NCBI RefSeq assembly: GCF_900626285.1
Contig: NZ_LR131147.1
Location: forward strand, 266,268-330,267
Length of the DNA: 64,000 bases
Source: Intestinimonas massiliensis (ex Afouda et al. 2020)
Lineage (GTDB): Bacteria; Bacillota; Clostridia; Oscillospirales; Oscillospiraceae
Reading direction: 5' to 3'
A program made the translations under genes and the position numbers. Under the pieces are notes generated by a model. It was not told where the DNA came from. It searched no databases and saw only the letters and a list, made by a program, of their open reading frames with translations. Each line of letters opens with the position of its first letter. The stretch's first letter is position 1. Below, piece after piece: positions 34,175 to 42,881 of this stretch.

Positions 34175-34579
34175 ATGAAAGTATTAGTGGTAGAACCGCA
34201 AAAGCCCTGCCGTGTGCAGGAGATTGAAAGCCTCGCGGATATGCAGCAGCTCGTAGGAGGAGATATTGAAGCTGTGTATCCGTTCCAAGAGCTGGTGGCC
34301 GTGGTGTGCAATTCTGAGGGAAAGCTCCTTGGTCTGCCGATGAATCGTCCGCTGTTGGATAAGGACTATCTGCCCTATGACATCATCCGCGGCACCTTCT
34401 TCATCGCTGGACTTGGCCAGGAGGACTTTATTTCCCTGACGGATGAGCAGATTCAGCGATACAAGTCCCTGTACGACAACATGCAGATCCTTCCTGTGCG
34501 AACGGCAGCCGGAGAACAGGGACGGATCGTTGGCGACCAACACATAAAAAAGAAAGGGAAAATCGACCATGAGAGATAA
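34175..34579 (+). CDS. DUF3846-family protein
   Basis: A 134-residue protein starting MKVLVVEPQKPC, with GDIEAVYPF and LPMNRPL as seen in DUF3846 proteins of phages and ICEs. Function unknown. The last residues overlap the start of the SAM synthetase gene, so it is translationally coupled. The C-terminal 25 residues are polar and likely disordered. Confidence 0.72.
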   Translation: MKVLVVEPQKPCRVQEIESLADMQQLVGGDIEAVYPFQELVAVVCNSEGKLLGLPMNRPLLDKDYLPYDIIRGTFFIAGLGQEDFISLTDEQIQRYKSLYDNMQILPVRTAAGEQGRIVGDQHIKKKGKIDHER

Positions 34580-35720
34580 ATACATTTTGACCGCAGAGTC
34601 TGTTACCGAGGGCCACCCTGACAAGCTCTGCGACACCATCGCGGATTCTGTTCTGGATGCCTGTCTCAAGGGTGACTCCTCCGCCCATGTGGCCTGCGAA
34701 GTACTGGCCACAGCTGGCAAAGTGCTGGTGGCCGGAGAAATCTCGGCAAAGGTCATGCCGGATATCCCCTCCATTGTCTGCCGGACCATCCGGGAAGCTG
34801 GGTACACTGAGCTGGACTATGAGATCGAGGTCATCACCCACGACCAGAGCGACGATATTGCTTACGCTGTGCGGGAAGGAGTCCAGACCGGGGCTGGCGA
34901 CCAGGGGATCATGTATGGCTTTGCCTGTGATGAGACAGAATCCTATCTTCCTCTGCCGGTCATCCTGGCCCACCGGCTCACCCGGCTGCTGACCAACGCC
35001 AGAAAAACCGGGATGATCCAGGGCCTGCGTCCGGACGGCAAGGCGCAGGTGTCTGTGGAGTACAACTTCGATATCCCCGTGCGTCTTGCATCGGTGGTTC
35101 TGTCCTGCCAGCATGACCCGGAGAAAGACCTGGACCAGCTGCAGGCGGAACTCATGGACCATGTGATCCAGCCCGCACTGCGGGAGCTGCCGCCCGATGC
35201 GGATACAGAGATCCTGATCAATCCATCGGGGCGGTTTGTCTACGGCGGATTTGAGGCGGATACCGGCCTCACGGGCCGCAAGCTGATGGTGGATACCTAT
35301 GGCGGACTGGCCCCTCACGGCGGCGGCGCGCTGTCTGGAAAAGACGCCACCAAAGTGGATCGCAGCGGAGCCTACATGGCCCGCTATATTGCTAAGAACA
35401 TTGTATCTGCCGGTCTGGCGGATCGCTGTACCGTCACTCTGGCCTATGCCATTGGCAAGGCTGAACCCGTGGCGGCCAATGTGGACACCGATGGGACCGG
35501 CGAATACCGGGATGAGGTGCTGGAACAGGCCGTCCGGGCAGTCTTTGACTTGACCCCCGCCGGGATGCGTCACACCCTCGGACTGGACAAGCCCATCTTC
35601 GCTCAGTTCTGCAACTATGGACACTTTACCCATCCAGACGCGCCCTGGGAGCAGACGGAGAAAGCGGAGGTACTGTGCAACGCCTGTCGCATCAAGGAAG
35701 CAGGTGTGTCGGACCGTTGA
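34569..35720 (+). CDS. metK: S-adenosylmethionine synthetase
   Basis: A 383-residue MetK that makes SAM from methionine and ATP. Motifs: TAESVTEGHPDKLCD (N-terminal ATP/Met site), ITHDQSDDIAYAV, GAGDQGIMYGFACDET (hexapeptide), and GGGALSGKDATKVDRSGAY. Near full length for the family and no break seen. An extra MetK on a mobile element beside two DNA methyltransferases suggests local SAM supply or a role in SAM-based modification. It overlaps DUF3846 and the PP-loop gene on either side. Confidence 0.94.
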   Translation: MRDKYILTAESVTEGHPDKLCDTIADSVLDACLKGDSSAHVACEVLATAGKVLVAGEISAKVMPDIPSIVCRTIREAGYTELDYEIEVITHDQSDDIAYAVREGVQTGAGDQGIMYGFACDETESYLPLPVILAHRLTRLLTNARKTGMIQGLRPDGKAQVSVEYNFDIPVRLASVVLSCQHDPEKDLDQLQAELMDHVIQPALRELPPDADTEILINPSGRFVYGGFEADTGLTGRKLMVDTYGGLAPHGGGALSGKDATKVDRSGAYMARYIAKNIVSAGLADRCTVTLAYAIGKAEPVAANVDTDGTGEYRDEVLEQAVRAVFDLTPAGMRHTLGLDKPIFAQFCNYGHFTHPDAPWEQTEKAEVLCNACRIKEAGVSDR

Positions 35721-36460
35721 AACATGTCGCCTCCTGTTCCTTTGGTAAGGACAGTCTTGCCACCATATTACTGGCTCTGGAACATGGGGAGCCCCTGGAT
35801 GAGGCAGTATATTGTGAGGTCATGTTCGACAAGGAGATCTCCGGCGAGGTGCCGGAACACCGAGATTTTATCTACACCACCGCCATTCCGGCTTTAGAAC
35901 GCAGGGGTGTGAAGGTAACCGTCCTGCGCAGTGAGAAAACGTATGTGGATCTCTTCACAGGCAAAATCACCCGCGGTCCCAAGAAGGGCCTTCTGCGTTC
36001 TTTTCCCATCTGCGGACGGTGTGCTGTTCAGAGAGACTGCAAGCTGAAGCCGATCCTGCGATACCAAAAATCGCTGCCGCCCGACACAGTTCAGTATATT
36101 GGGATCGCCAAGGACGAGCAGGAACGGCTGCTTCGATTGGCCGGGAACCGGGTCTCCTTACTGGACAAGTACAACTGCACAGAGGAAGATGCAAAGCAGC
36201 TCTGCCAGCGGGCAGGGCTGCTTTCGCCTGTCTACACATTTACAACCCGCGGGGGCTGTTGGTTCTGCCCTAACGCCAAAAGAAAAGAACTGCGCCATCT
36301 CTATAACTACCACCCAAACCTGTGGGAACGGATGTTGGAGCTACAGGCCTTACCCAACAAGGTGAGCGAGAAATTCAATCGCAGCAAGACCTTCTCTGAC
36401 ATTGATGCGGAGTTCCGTCTGGAAGATGCGCAGGAGAGTCTGTTCCAAAATGCTGCATAA
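35717..36460 (+). CDS. PAPS-reductase-like PP-loop enzyme
   Basis: A 247-residue phosphoadenosine-phosphosulfate-reductase-family protein: PP-loop SFGKDSLAT (about 6-14), and two cysteine pairs, CGRCAVQRDC (about 100) and GGCWFCPNAK (about 190), which may bind metal. Related mobile-element proteins are ATP pyrophosphatases used in sulfur or nucleoside modification. TTG 35717 overlaps the metK stop (TTGA), and the expected sequence KHVASCSFGKDS begins right there, so I chose it. Substrate unknown. Confidence 0.82.
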   Translation: MKHVASCSFGKDSLATILLALEHGEPLDEAVYCEVMFDKEISGEVPEHRDFIYTTAIPALERRGVKVTVLRSEKTYVDLFTGKITRGPKKGLLRSFPICGRCAVQRDCKLKPILRYQKSLPPDTVQYIGIAKDEQERLLRLAGNRVSLLDKYNCTEEDAKQLCQRAGLLSPVYTFTTRGGCWFCPNAKRKELRHLYNYHPNLWERMLELQALPNKVSEKFNRSKTFSDIDAEFRLEDAQESLFQNAA

Positions 36461-36468
36461 AAAAGGAG

Positions 36469-37104
36469 ATGAGAACAACGAGCAATCAGAAATATGAGAT
36501 CACGGAGATCTCGCACGAAAAGTATCCCTTTCTTCATCGTATCCGGGCACTCCGGGATGTGAGTGCGGAGGTCAGGGCCGGTGATTTAGGTGGCTTCGTG
36601 GAGAGCGAGAGCAACCTTTCCTTTGAGCCGGACGATACCGCATGGATTTTTGACGATGCCATTGCCTGCAATGACGCCTATGTTGACAAGGGGGCTGTTC
36701 TGCGCGGAGAGGCGGTCGTCTGCGACAACGCTTATATCTCTATGGGCGCTGTCCTTTCCGGTCATACGCGGGCAGAGGACAATGCCTATATACGCGGCGC
36801 TGTGCTCAGCGCCTCTGCAAGGGCCTCCGGTTTTTCCATGATCCTCAATGACAAAGATACCATGGGTGTTCCCATTCTGTCCGGCCACTGCGCGGTCTAT
36901 GGCAAAGTATCCGGGGATGTGCGTCTGACAGGCAGCGCATTGGTGATCAGCGGTGAGGAGATCCGCAACGATACACTGGACACCCTGGTGATCAGCGGGA
37001 AAAACCGTTCTGTGATCCGGGATTCGTCCCGAGACGAACTGGCTCCTCAACAGCCAGTTCCTTCTCCCCCAAAGAAACAGAAAGGCTGTGAGATAAGCAG
37101 ATGA
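36469..37104 (+). CDS. left-handed beta-helix-like protein
   Basis: A 211-residue protein with hexapeptide-type repeats (DAIACNDAYVDKGAVLRGEA, then CDNAYISMGAVLSG, EDNAYIRGAVLSAS), predicting a left-handed beta-helix from about 65 to 165. Similar repeats occur in acyltransferases and in phage proteins. No catalytic His was recognised. The C-terminal tail is basic and Pro-rich. Start is uncertain: ACAACG in place of a nearer ATG; RBS AAAGGAGATG lies at 36462. Confidence 0.65.
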   Translation: MRTTSNQKYEITEISHEKYPFLHRIRALRDVSAEVRAGDLGGFVESESNLSFEPDDTAWIFDDAIACNDAYVDKGAVLRGEAVVCDNAYISMGAVLSGHTRAEDNAYIRGAVLSASARASGFSMILNDKDTMGVPILSGHCAVYGKVSGDVRLTGSALVISGEEIRNDTLDTLVISGKNRSVIRDSSRDELAPQQPVPSPPKKQKGCEISR

Positions 37105-37880
37105 GCAACTTTTTTGAGCAGGAACTCCGCAAACTGTTTGCGGACGGGTCTGTGATCCATGATCCGGTCTTTGTAGGCCGCGCCTGCCTGGGTGGCTTGG
37201 ACAGAAATCGTCAGGTGAGGGCTGAATTTGTTACACTGGGCCATGCGGATCATTATGCGGCTCTCCGCCTGACGCTGCTGGACAGCAATCAGGGTGTGGT
37301 GGACAAGCTGACTCTTCGGTTCAAGGATGTATGGGGAAAACAGAAGATCCCCAACAACCCCTACCTGCGGGATGGCGTTGATCCGCATATTTGGGTAGAT
37401 GGTGACCGGATCGATTGGTATGCCTACCATCCCTCCCTGGAGGACTACCGGCAGCTCCGGCAAATGGCCAGCGACTATGTGGAGACTTTTCGCATTCAAG
37501 TCCCGGCAAAAGACCACGGACCCAAATTGGTGTACATCTGCGCGCCCCTCCGAGGTGAGGTAGAGAAAAACATTGAGTTCGCCAGACAGAAAGCCCAGGA
37601 AGTCTTTCAGGCGGGCGACATCCCAGTCTGCCCCCATCTCATGTTCCCGCCCATCGCAGATCCGGGCAATCCGGTGCAGGATCAGGCCGCACGGGAGATG
37701 GGCCTTCGGCTGGTAGAAAAGTGTCAGCAGGTCAATGTCTATGGACCGGTCACGGAAGGGATGTGGGCGGAGATCCATCGCGCCAATAAACTGGATATCC
37801 CAGTGGTAACCGATTTGAAAACGAAGGGACGCACTTCGCCCAGAAGAAAGAAAAGCGCCAAGCGCGAGGAGGTCAAATGA
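37101..37880 (+). CDS. DUF4406/deoxyribosyltransferase-like protein
   Basis: A 259-residue protein. The C-terminal half (about 140-240) resembles DUF4406/nucleoside 2-deoxyribosyltransferase-like folds: LVYICAPLRGEVEKNIEFAR, then GDIPVCPHLMFPP and EGMWAEIHRANKLDIPVV. The N-terminal half (about 1-130) is a separate unknown domain. Enzymes of this fold act on nucleotides, which fits a DNA- or nucleotide-modifying operon. It overlaps both neighbours. Confidence 0.7.
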   Translation: MSNFFEQELRKLFADGSVIHDPVFVGRACLGGLDRNRQVRAEFVTLGHADHYAALRLTLLDSNQGVVDKLTLRFKDVWGKQKIPNNPYLRDGVDPHIWVDGDRIDWYAYHPSLEDYRQLRQMASDYVETFRIQVPAKDHGPKLVYICAPLRGEVEKNIEFARQKAQEVFQAGDIPVCPHLMFPPIADPGNPVQDQAAREMGLRLVEKCQQVNVYGPVTEGMWAEIHRANKLDIPVVTDLKTKGRTSPRRKKSAKREEVK

Positions 37881-38470
37881 TCCGAGAAAAGACCACGGAG
37901 GACTTGCGGCACATGACCGATGAGGAGGGGCTGATCCTCCAGGGCTGCGGCGGCGACCTTCAGGAATGGGTGGACGGAATCAATGATCTGCTCACCCAGG
38001 AAGGAATCCTGCTGAATGGCACCAAATTTGAACATGTGGCCACATTTCAGCACAACGGCCTCACAAACCTGCTGTTCTCTTTTGAGGGGGTACAGCTGAA
38101 TGTGGGAAAGCTCGCGATGTGGCGGATTCAGACGCACAGCCAGTTTGGCAGCACTTGGCTGTCCGACTATGTGTCCAATCGGCTGGGTGGTTTCCTGGAT
38201 CAGCCGAACCAGCAGGAGCGAGCAAAACCGTACTGTTCGCTGATTGAGCAAGACGGTAACATCTTCAACCTGATGGGGGCAGCGTCCAGAACGCTCCGGA
38301 AGCATGGCATGGGTGACCAAGCCAAAGAGATGTGCGACCGCATCACCGGAGGGAATTGCCACACTTACCATGAGGCGCTGTGTATCATCAGCGAATATGT
38401 GGAGACGGATCTGCCCGCGCTCCAAAATCAATCCAAAGGAAAGAAGGAGAAACATGCCTATGAGCGATAA
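37877..38470 (+). CDS. hypothetical ICE cargo protein
   Basis: A 197-residue protein. The N-terminus resembles small ICE proteins that recur (LILQGCGGDLQEWVDGINDLLT); the C-terminus has a helical pattern with LRKHGMGDQAKEMCDRI and EALCIISEYVE that also recurs in ICE hypotheticals. No function is known. It overlaps the following methylase gene by 17 nt. Confidence 0.62.
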   Translation: MIREKTTEDLRHMTDEEGLILQGCGGDLQEWVDGINDLLTQEGILLNGTKFEHVATFQHNGLTNLLFSFEGVQLNVGKLAMWRIQTHSQFGSTWLSDYVSNRLGGFLDQPNQQERAKPYCSLIEQDGNIFNLMGAASRTLRKHGMGDQAKEMCDRITGGNCHTYHEALCIISEYVETDLPALQNQSKGKKEKHAYER

Positions 38471-39203
38471 CATCACTGCGATTCATCCCAGCTGGGAGAT
38501 CATCCACGGCGACGCACTGAAGGTCCTGCGCGAGTTTGCCCCTAATACCTTCGATGCGGTCATCACCGATCCCCCCTATGCCTCCGGGGGCCGGACCCAG
38601 GCGGAGAAAAACAAGTCCACCGACAAGAAATATTCCAGCATGGGGGAAAGCGCACCCCCTCCCTTTGACGGCGACTCCAAGGATCAGCGATCCTGGACCC
38701 GCTGGGCCGCCGAATGGCTCTATGATGCCCGCAAGGTCTGTAAACCCGGTGCCCCTGTGTGCATGTTTATCGACTGGCGGCAGCTCCCCGCGGCCACCGA
38801 TGCGCTCCAGTGGGCGGGGTGGATCTGGCGCGGCACAGCTGTCTGGGACAAAGGCAACAGCCGTCCCCAGAAGGGCCGCTTCCGCCAGCAGGCTGAGTAC
38901 ATTGTCTGGGGGTCCAACGGGGATATGCCCATCAGCAGGCCTGTCCCCTGTCTGCCCGGCGTATTCAAGTACGGCAATCCCCAGAACCGTATCCACCTGA
39001 CGGAAAAACCCCTGCAGCTCATGCGGGACGTGGTGAAGATCACCGAGCCGGGCGGGCATATTCTGGACCCCTTTGCCGGTTCCGGCAGCACGGTGCTGGC
39101 CGCCGTGCTGGAGGGCTACTCCGCCACCGGCATCGAGGTTACGGATTCCTACGCCGCCCTGTCCAAGGAACGGATCGCATGGGAACTGGCCCAGGGTGCG
39201 TGA
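38454..39203 (+). CDS. DNA N6-adenine/N4-cytosine methylase
   Basis: A 249-residue beta-class-type DNA methyltransferase: catalytic TDPPYASGG (about 36-44) first and SAM-binding DPFAGSGSTVLAA (about 203-215) near the end. It is shorter than most restriction-linked enzymes and has no nuclease neighbour, so it is probably an orphan protecting the ICE or marking its DNA. ATG 38454 follows AAGAAGGAG. It ends the long cargo operon. Confidence 0.9.
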   Translation: MPMSDNITAIHPSWEIIHGDALKVLREFAPNTFDAVITDPPYASGGRTQAEKNKSTDKKYSSMGESAPPPFDGDSKDQRSWTRWAAEWLYDARKVCKPGAPVCMFIDWRQLPAATDALQWAGWIWRGTAVWDKGNSRPQKGRFRQQAEYIVWGSNGDMPISRPVPCLPGVFKYGNPQNRIHLTEKPLQLMRDVVKITEPGGHILDPFAGSGSTVLAAVLEGYSATGIEVTDSYAALSKERIAWELAQGA

Positions 39204-39260
39204 CGGCGTACTGTCTGCCGATTGTCCTTGATGAGTTTTCTGGTAGTATATTGTAGTTTG

Positions 39261-39298
39261 GGCAGGGTGTCATATAAGACACCCTGCCCGGATTTTTT
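39261..39298 (+). terminator. terminator of the cargo operon
   Basis: Stem GGCAGGGTGTC (39261-39271) with GACACCCTGCC (39279-39289), then GGATTTTTTG. A second perfect stem (CCGCTCTGGTCCAGAGCGG, 39386-39404, then T runs) follows. Confidence 0.75.
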
Positions 39299-39385
39299 GA
39301 CATTCAGGGTGCTAACATAGACACCCTTGTGTGGAGATGATCATGCCAGAGGAATATTGAGCATTCCAGCCCACAATAAGTGTCG

Positions 39386-39418
39386 CCGCTCTGGTCCAGA
39401 GCGGTGATTTTTCTTTTT
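39386..39418 (+). terminator. second terminator before the transfer region
   Basis: Perfect 9-bp stem CCGCTCTGG/CCAGAGCGG with a 1-nt centre and following T-rich run. It separates cargo from transfer genes. Confidence 0.65.
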
Positions 39419-39469
39419 CGAGGAGTTGGCAGGCTCTGCCTGCCCGAATCATAATCCACCTACCGCATG

Positions 39470-39625
39470 AGAAAAGGCCCCGCTTCGGCGGGGCCGCACC
39501 AACGCCGCCAGGGGCGGCGTTGGGCAAGCATAGCGCAAATGTACATTTTGCGCGCTTGCAGGGGAAACCCCTGACCCCAATGCCGCCTGCAGGCGGAAGG
39601 TTTGCGGCAGAGCCGCAGAAAGGAG
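39470..39625 (+). other. candidate oriT of the ICE
   Basis: A gene-free region packed with inverted repeats directly upstream of MobC and the relaxase: CCCCGCTTCGGCGGGG (39479-39494), AACGCCGCC/GGCGGCGTT (39501-39521), GCGCAAATGTACATTTTGCGC (39533-39553), AGGGGAAACCCCT, and CCGCCTGCAGGCGG (39583-39596). The location and structure fit an oriT. No RP4-type TATCCTG or IncQ-type nick word was found, so the cut site is not assigned. Confidence 0.6.
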
Positions 39626-39631
39626 GCACGC

Positions 39632-39949
39632 TTGGGGCTCCCAAAAGAAAAACACCATCTGCACATCGAGCTGACGGCGGAGCAGTATCAGCAGCTCTGC
39701 CGTCAGGCCAAACTCTGCGGACTATGCAAACGGGCTTATATCGTCCGGCTCATCGATGGGACTCCGATCCGGGCCAGACCCTCCCAGGAAATCAAGGACC
39801 TCCGCACGGAGATCCATCACATCGGCAATAACATCAACCAGATTGCCCGCAGTGTCAATGCCGGTATCGCCACGGCAGAGGATGCCAGGCGTGGACTGTT
39901 CCTGCTAGATAAAGTCTATGAGTTGATGTACCAGGTGGCCAATCCGTAA
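39632..39949 (+). CDS. mobC: MobC-type relaxosome protein
   Basis: A 105-residue protein: LGLPKEKHHLHIELTAEQ, then IKDLRTEIHHIGNNINQIARSVNAG, the signature of MobC-like relaxosome proteins, which bind oriT and aid the relaxase. TTG 39632 is preceded by AAAGGAGG; an earlier TTG at 39602 lies in a hairpin. It overlaps the relaxase gene by 1 nt. Confidence 0.85.
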   Translation: MGLPKEKHHLHIELTAEQYQQLCRQAKLCGLCKRAYIVRLIDGTPIRARPSQEIKDLRTEIHHIGNNINQIARSVNAGIATAEDARRGLFLLDKVYELMYQVANP

Positions 39950-41355
39950 TGGCTGTCACCAAGATCCTGGCTCGAAAAGGTCGGTTGGATATCGGGATCG
40001 ACTACATCCTCAACGGCGATAAGACGGAGCAGAAGATCCTCACAGCCCATCAGGGCTGTGAACCAGGCCGGGAGTGCCGTCAGATGCTGGAGACCAAACG
40101 GGACACCGAAAACATGGGGGGCGTCCAGTACTACCATATTGTCCAGTCCTTCAAGCCCGGCGAAATCTCTCCCGAGCTGGCTCTGGAAATTGCCAAGACT
40201 TTCGCTGCGGAGCATCTGAACGGTTACGAGGCGGTAATTGCCACCCATGTGGATCGAGGGCATATCCACTCGCACATTGTGTTCAACTCCGTAAATGCGG
40301 ACACCGGCGAGAAATATCATAGCAATGCCAGAAGCTATTACTGCCAGATCCGGGCCATCTCAGACCGGCTGTGCCGGGAGCACGGCCTCTCCGTGATCCT
40401 CTCTGGAGAGTCCTCCAAATCCATGAGCTATCTGGAGTGGCTGCGTCAATCCAAGGGTCAACCTACCTTTCGCTCCATGCTGGAGGCAGATCTCCGGGAG
40501 TCCATTGAGGACGCCAATGACCTGGGACACTTCTTCCTGCTCATGGAGCACAAGGGCTACGAGATCCGCCACGGAAACCGTCTGGGATTCCGTCTGCGGG
40601 GGCAGGAGCGGTTTCAGTATCCAGGCAGAAAAAATGCCGCATTCACAGAGGACGGTATCCGTGCCGCCATCCTGGGCAATTTGGAGGAAATCGAGACAGG
40701 TCAACGGGCCGCTTTTGCGGACAGACCCATGTTTCGTCCCTACCGCAGACACCCCAAATACACGGGCTTTTTGGCCCTGTACGTTCATTATCTCTACCTG
40801 CTGGGAAAAATCGAACAGCGACAGTATCCCCCCAGGATGACGCCGCACCTGCGGCAGGAAGTCATGAAGTTTGAGCAGTACCGAACACAGTTCGCTTTCC
40901 TGCGAGAGAACAACATTTCCACCACTGACGAAATGACCGCCTATCAAAGCCGCACAGAGGAAACTCTGGCCAATCTGATGAAGCAGCGCACCATCCTCAA
41001 TGTGCGCAAAAAGAAGCGGCAGGCGCTGTACGACGCCCTGGCGGATGTGGAGGCCCTGGCACCGGCCAAGGCACTCTATGAGAATGGGCTGTCCGGCATG
41101 GAAGATGAGTTTGCCCGCTACATGCAAGCCGTACGCCTATTGGAACAGTGCGGCATCCCTCCAGAGCATCTGACAAAAGAAAAAACAGAGGTGTATAACC
41201 AACTTGCCGATCTGAACCGGCAGATCCGCGCAGAACGCAAAAAGCTGGCTCTGTGTCGGGAGATCCAGACGGCAAGTAAGCAGATGGAAGAAGATATCCG
41301 CAAAACCGAAACAAGAGGAAAAGAGGTGGAACACGATGAACATCGGAGGCGGTGA
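39949..41355 (+). CDS. MobP (VirD2-like) relaxase of the ICE
   Basis: The 468-residue nickase that starts ICE transfer. N-terminal relaxase domain: catalytic Tyr candidate in IDYILNGDKT (about 19), helical part LTAHQGCEPG, and the metal site THVDRGHIHSHIVFNSVN (about 101-118). The C-terminal part is a long helical region with coiled-coil character. It is the standard Tn1549-family relaxase size and lies between MobC and PcfB. Confidence 0.92.
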   Translation: MAVTKILARKGRLDIGIDYILNGDKTEQKILTAHQGCEPGRECRQMLETKRDTENMGGVQYYHIVQSFKPGEISPELALEIAKTFAAEHLNGYEAVIATHVDRGHIHSHIVFNSVNADTGEKYHSNARSYYCQIRAISDRLCREHGLSVILSGESSKSMSYLEWLRQSKGQPTFRSMLEADLRESIEDANDLGHFFLLMEHKGYEIRHGNRLGFRLRGQERFQYPGRKNAAFTEDGIRAAILGNLEEIETGQRAAFADRPMFRPYRRHPKYTGFLALYVHYLYLLGKIEQRQYPPRMTPHLRQEVMKFEQYRTQFAFLRENNISTTDEMTAYQSRTEETLANLMKQRTILNVRKKKRQALYDALADVEALAPAKALYENGLSGMEDEFARYMQAVRLLEQCGIPPEHLTKEKTEVYNQLADLNRQIRAERKKLALCREIQTASKQMEEDIRKTETRGKEVEHDEHRRR

Positions 41356-41983
41356 GGCTGCCGACCAAATGGTTCGCATGATGTTGACCGGCACAGAAGT
41401 GACGGTTCGGCTGGGTGCATCCGCTCTCAAAAATCTACTGGCCATCACGCTGGCTTTGGCAAAGCATCACAAGACCCTGTCCGGGAAGGTCAACATGGGA
41501 AAAATGCTCCGGGAGACACGGGATATCCGAATGTTCCCCATGTCGCCGGAACAGTATCAGGCATTCAAGCAGAGGGCAGTCAAACAGAAGATCCTATTTT
41601 CTGTCATCCGGGATTCGGATGGTCGCGGCAAGGTGGTAGATGTGGCCATGCCAGTCACAGAGCTGGAGCGCGCCAATCTCATTTTTGAGCGCATCCGATA
41701 CCTTCCGCAGGATCGCCAGAGTACACCAGCCAAGGAGCAATCCCCCATGCGGGATTCAGTGATCCGGGAGGAAAAAACGCCAAAAAAAGAGTCTCGGTCG
41801 GAGTTCGACTTGGCCGGTATCAGCGGCAGCTCCAGTATCTCCAAGAGCGAAATCAGTACGGAGACGACCCATAAGCGCCCCTCTGTTCTGGCACAGCTAA
41901 AGGGGTACCAGGAGCAGCTGAATCGGCAGCACAAAGCGGCTCCGGCCAGAAGTAAACAAAAAGGACACCCCAAACAGAGATAA
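41336..41983 (+). CDS. pcfB: PcfB family conjugation protein
   Basis: A 215-residue DUF3801/PcfB protein: GTEVTVRLGASALKNLLAI near the N-terminus, then FSVIRDSDGRGKVVDV. PcfB proteins bridge relaxase and coupling protein in Gram-positive conjugation. The C-terminal 80 residues are polar and disordered. It overlaps the relaxase gene by 20 nt in another frame. Confidence 0.85.
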   Translation: MNIGGGEAADQMVRMMLTGTEVTVRLGASALKNLLAITLALAKHHKTLSGKVNMGKMLRETRDIRMFPMSPEQYQAFKQRAVKQKILFSVIRDSDGRGKVVDVAMPVTELERANLIFERIRYLPQDRQSTPAKEQSPMRDSVIREEKTPKKESRSEFDLAGISGSSSISKSEISTETTHKRPSVLAQLKGYQEQLNRQHKAAPARSKQKGHPKQR

Positions 41984-41988
41984 TGCCC

Positions 41989-42213
41989 CTACTGTTGGGG
42001 AGTATGTTCACACTCACAATCAATTACAAACAAGTCATTTGGTGTGCATTTTAGCAATAAACACAGGGTTTCAATTCGCTCCAATTTAATAGATTGAGTT
42101 TCATTGTTCACCATGCGGTTGAAATTCTGATAGCTCATTCCAAGTTGCTTATAGAGCCAATATTTTGTCCTGCCCTGTTTCTCCAGCAATTCCAACACAT
42201 TCAGTTTCACCAT
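41989..42213 (-). CDS. XRE/Cro-type helix-turn-helix regulator
   Basis: A 74-residue Cro-like HTH protein: LLEKQGRTKYWLYKQLGMSYQNFNRMVNNET, then LCLLLKCTPNDLF. It is on the opposite strand to the transfer genes and divergent from the SLOG-family gene. Two palindromes lie between them, so it probably represses both promoters. Low GC compared with neighbours. Confidence 0.85.
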   Translation of the reverse strand: MVKLNVLELLEKQGRTKYWLYKQLGMSYQNFNRMVNNETQSIKLERIETLCLLLKCTPNDLFVIDCECEHTPQQ

Positions 42214-42226
42214 ATCTCATGCTCCT

Positions 42227-42307
42227 ATTATCTAATGCTATAGTTAGATAATATGGAATTGCTCACTCGAAGGTATAGACTATTACATTAGATAATGTTA
42301 TAGTCTA
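42227..42307. promoter_or_regulatory. twin palindromic operator between XRE and SLOG genes
   Basis: First palindrome: ATTATCTAA / TTAGATAAT (42227-42252). Second: TAGACTATTACATTA / TAATGTTATAGTCTA, 15-bp arms, one mismatch (42276-42307). Both contain TTAGATAAT, one in each strand sense. Likely the binding sites of the XRE protein. Confidence 0.75.
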
Positions 42308-42327
42308 CGCCGAAGGAGGAGTGGTTT

Positions 42328-42816
42328 ATGCATGAGCAAGAACTACGGCAGCACCGTTGCTGCTTTACGGGACACAGACCAGAAAAGCTGAACATCTCAG
42401 AAGAACAGTTATGTGTACGATTAGGACTGGAAATCGACCGAGCGATAGAAGATGGGTTTACTACCTTTATTTCAGGTATGGCAAAGGGGGTAGATATTTG
42501 CGCGGCAGAGCTGGTTCTTAAACGCAGAGTATCAGATGACCGACTGAAGCTGATCTGCGCACTTCCGTATGAAAATTTTGGGCTTCATTGGAGTGCGTCT
42601 TGGACTAGTCGTTATGTGGAGGTGATACGGCAGGCAGATCTGGTGCGCTGTATTAGTCAGGAGTTCTCCTATTCCGCATACCAGCGCCGCAATGAATGGA
42701 TGGTAGATCACTCCGGACGGGTGATCGCGGTCTATACGGGTGAGAGCGGCGGAACCAGAAATACCATCGCTTACGCCAAACAACAGCACATTCCGTGTGT
42801 TATCATCACACCATAA
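42328..42816 (+). CDS. SLOG-fold (DUF1273/YpsA-like) protein
   Basis: A 162-residue Rossmann-like protein: CFTGHRPEKL, then FISGMAKGVDICAAELVL, with LICALPYENFG and the final VIIT. SLOG domains bind nucleotides or nucleotide-derived signals, and DUF1273 proteins recur in ICEs. It has a strong GAAGGAGGAG site and is under the divergent XRE operators. Confidence 0.82.
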   Translation: MHEQELRQHRCCFTGHRPEKLNISEEQLCVRLGLEIDRAIEDGFTTFISGMAKGVDICAAELVLKRRVSDDRLKLICALPYENFGLHWSASWTSRYVEVIRQADLVRCISQEFSYSAYQRRNEWMVDHSGRVIAVYTGESGGTRNTIAYAKQQHIPCVIITP

Positions 42817-42820
42817 ATAG

Positions 42821-42866
42821 GGGGACTCAGCAGACGAATCCATCCGCTGAGTCCCCTGTGTTTTTC
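42821..42866 (+). terminator. terminator after the SLOG gene
   Basis: Perfect stem GGGGACTCAGC (42821-42831) with GCTGAGTCCCC (42846-42856), then TGTGTTTTTC. Confidence 0.7.
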
Positions 42867-42881
42867 TTGGAGGTGAATTTC

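Noticed and set aside
34428..35633. 401-codon minus-strand frame opposite metK
   Set aside because: Shadow of a highly conserved metK frame; no domain or ribosome site.
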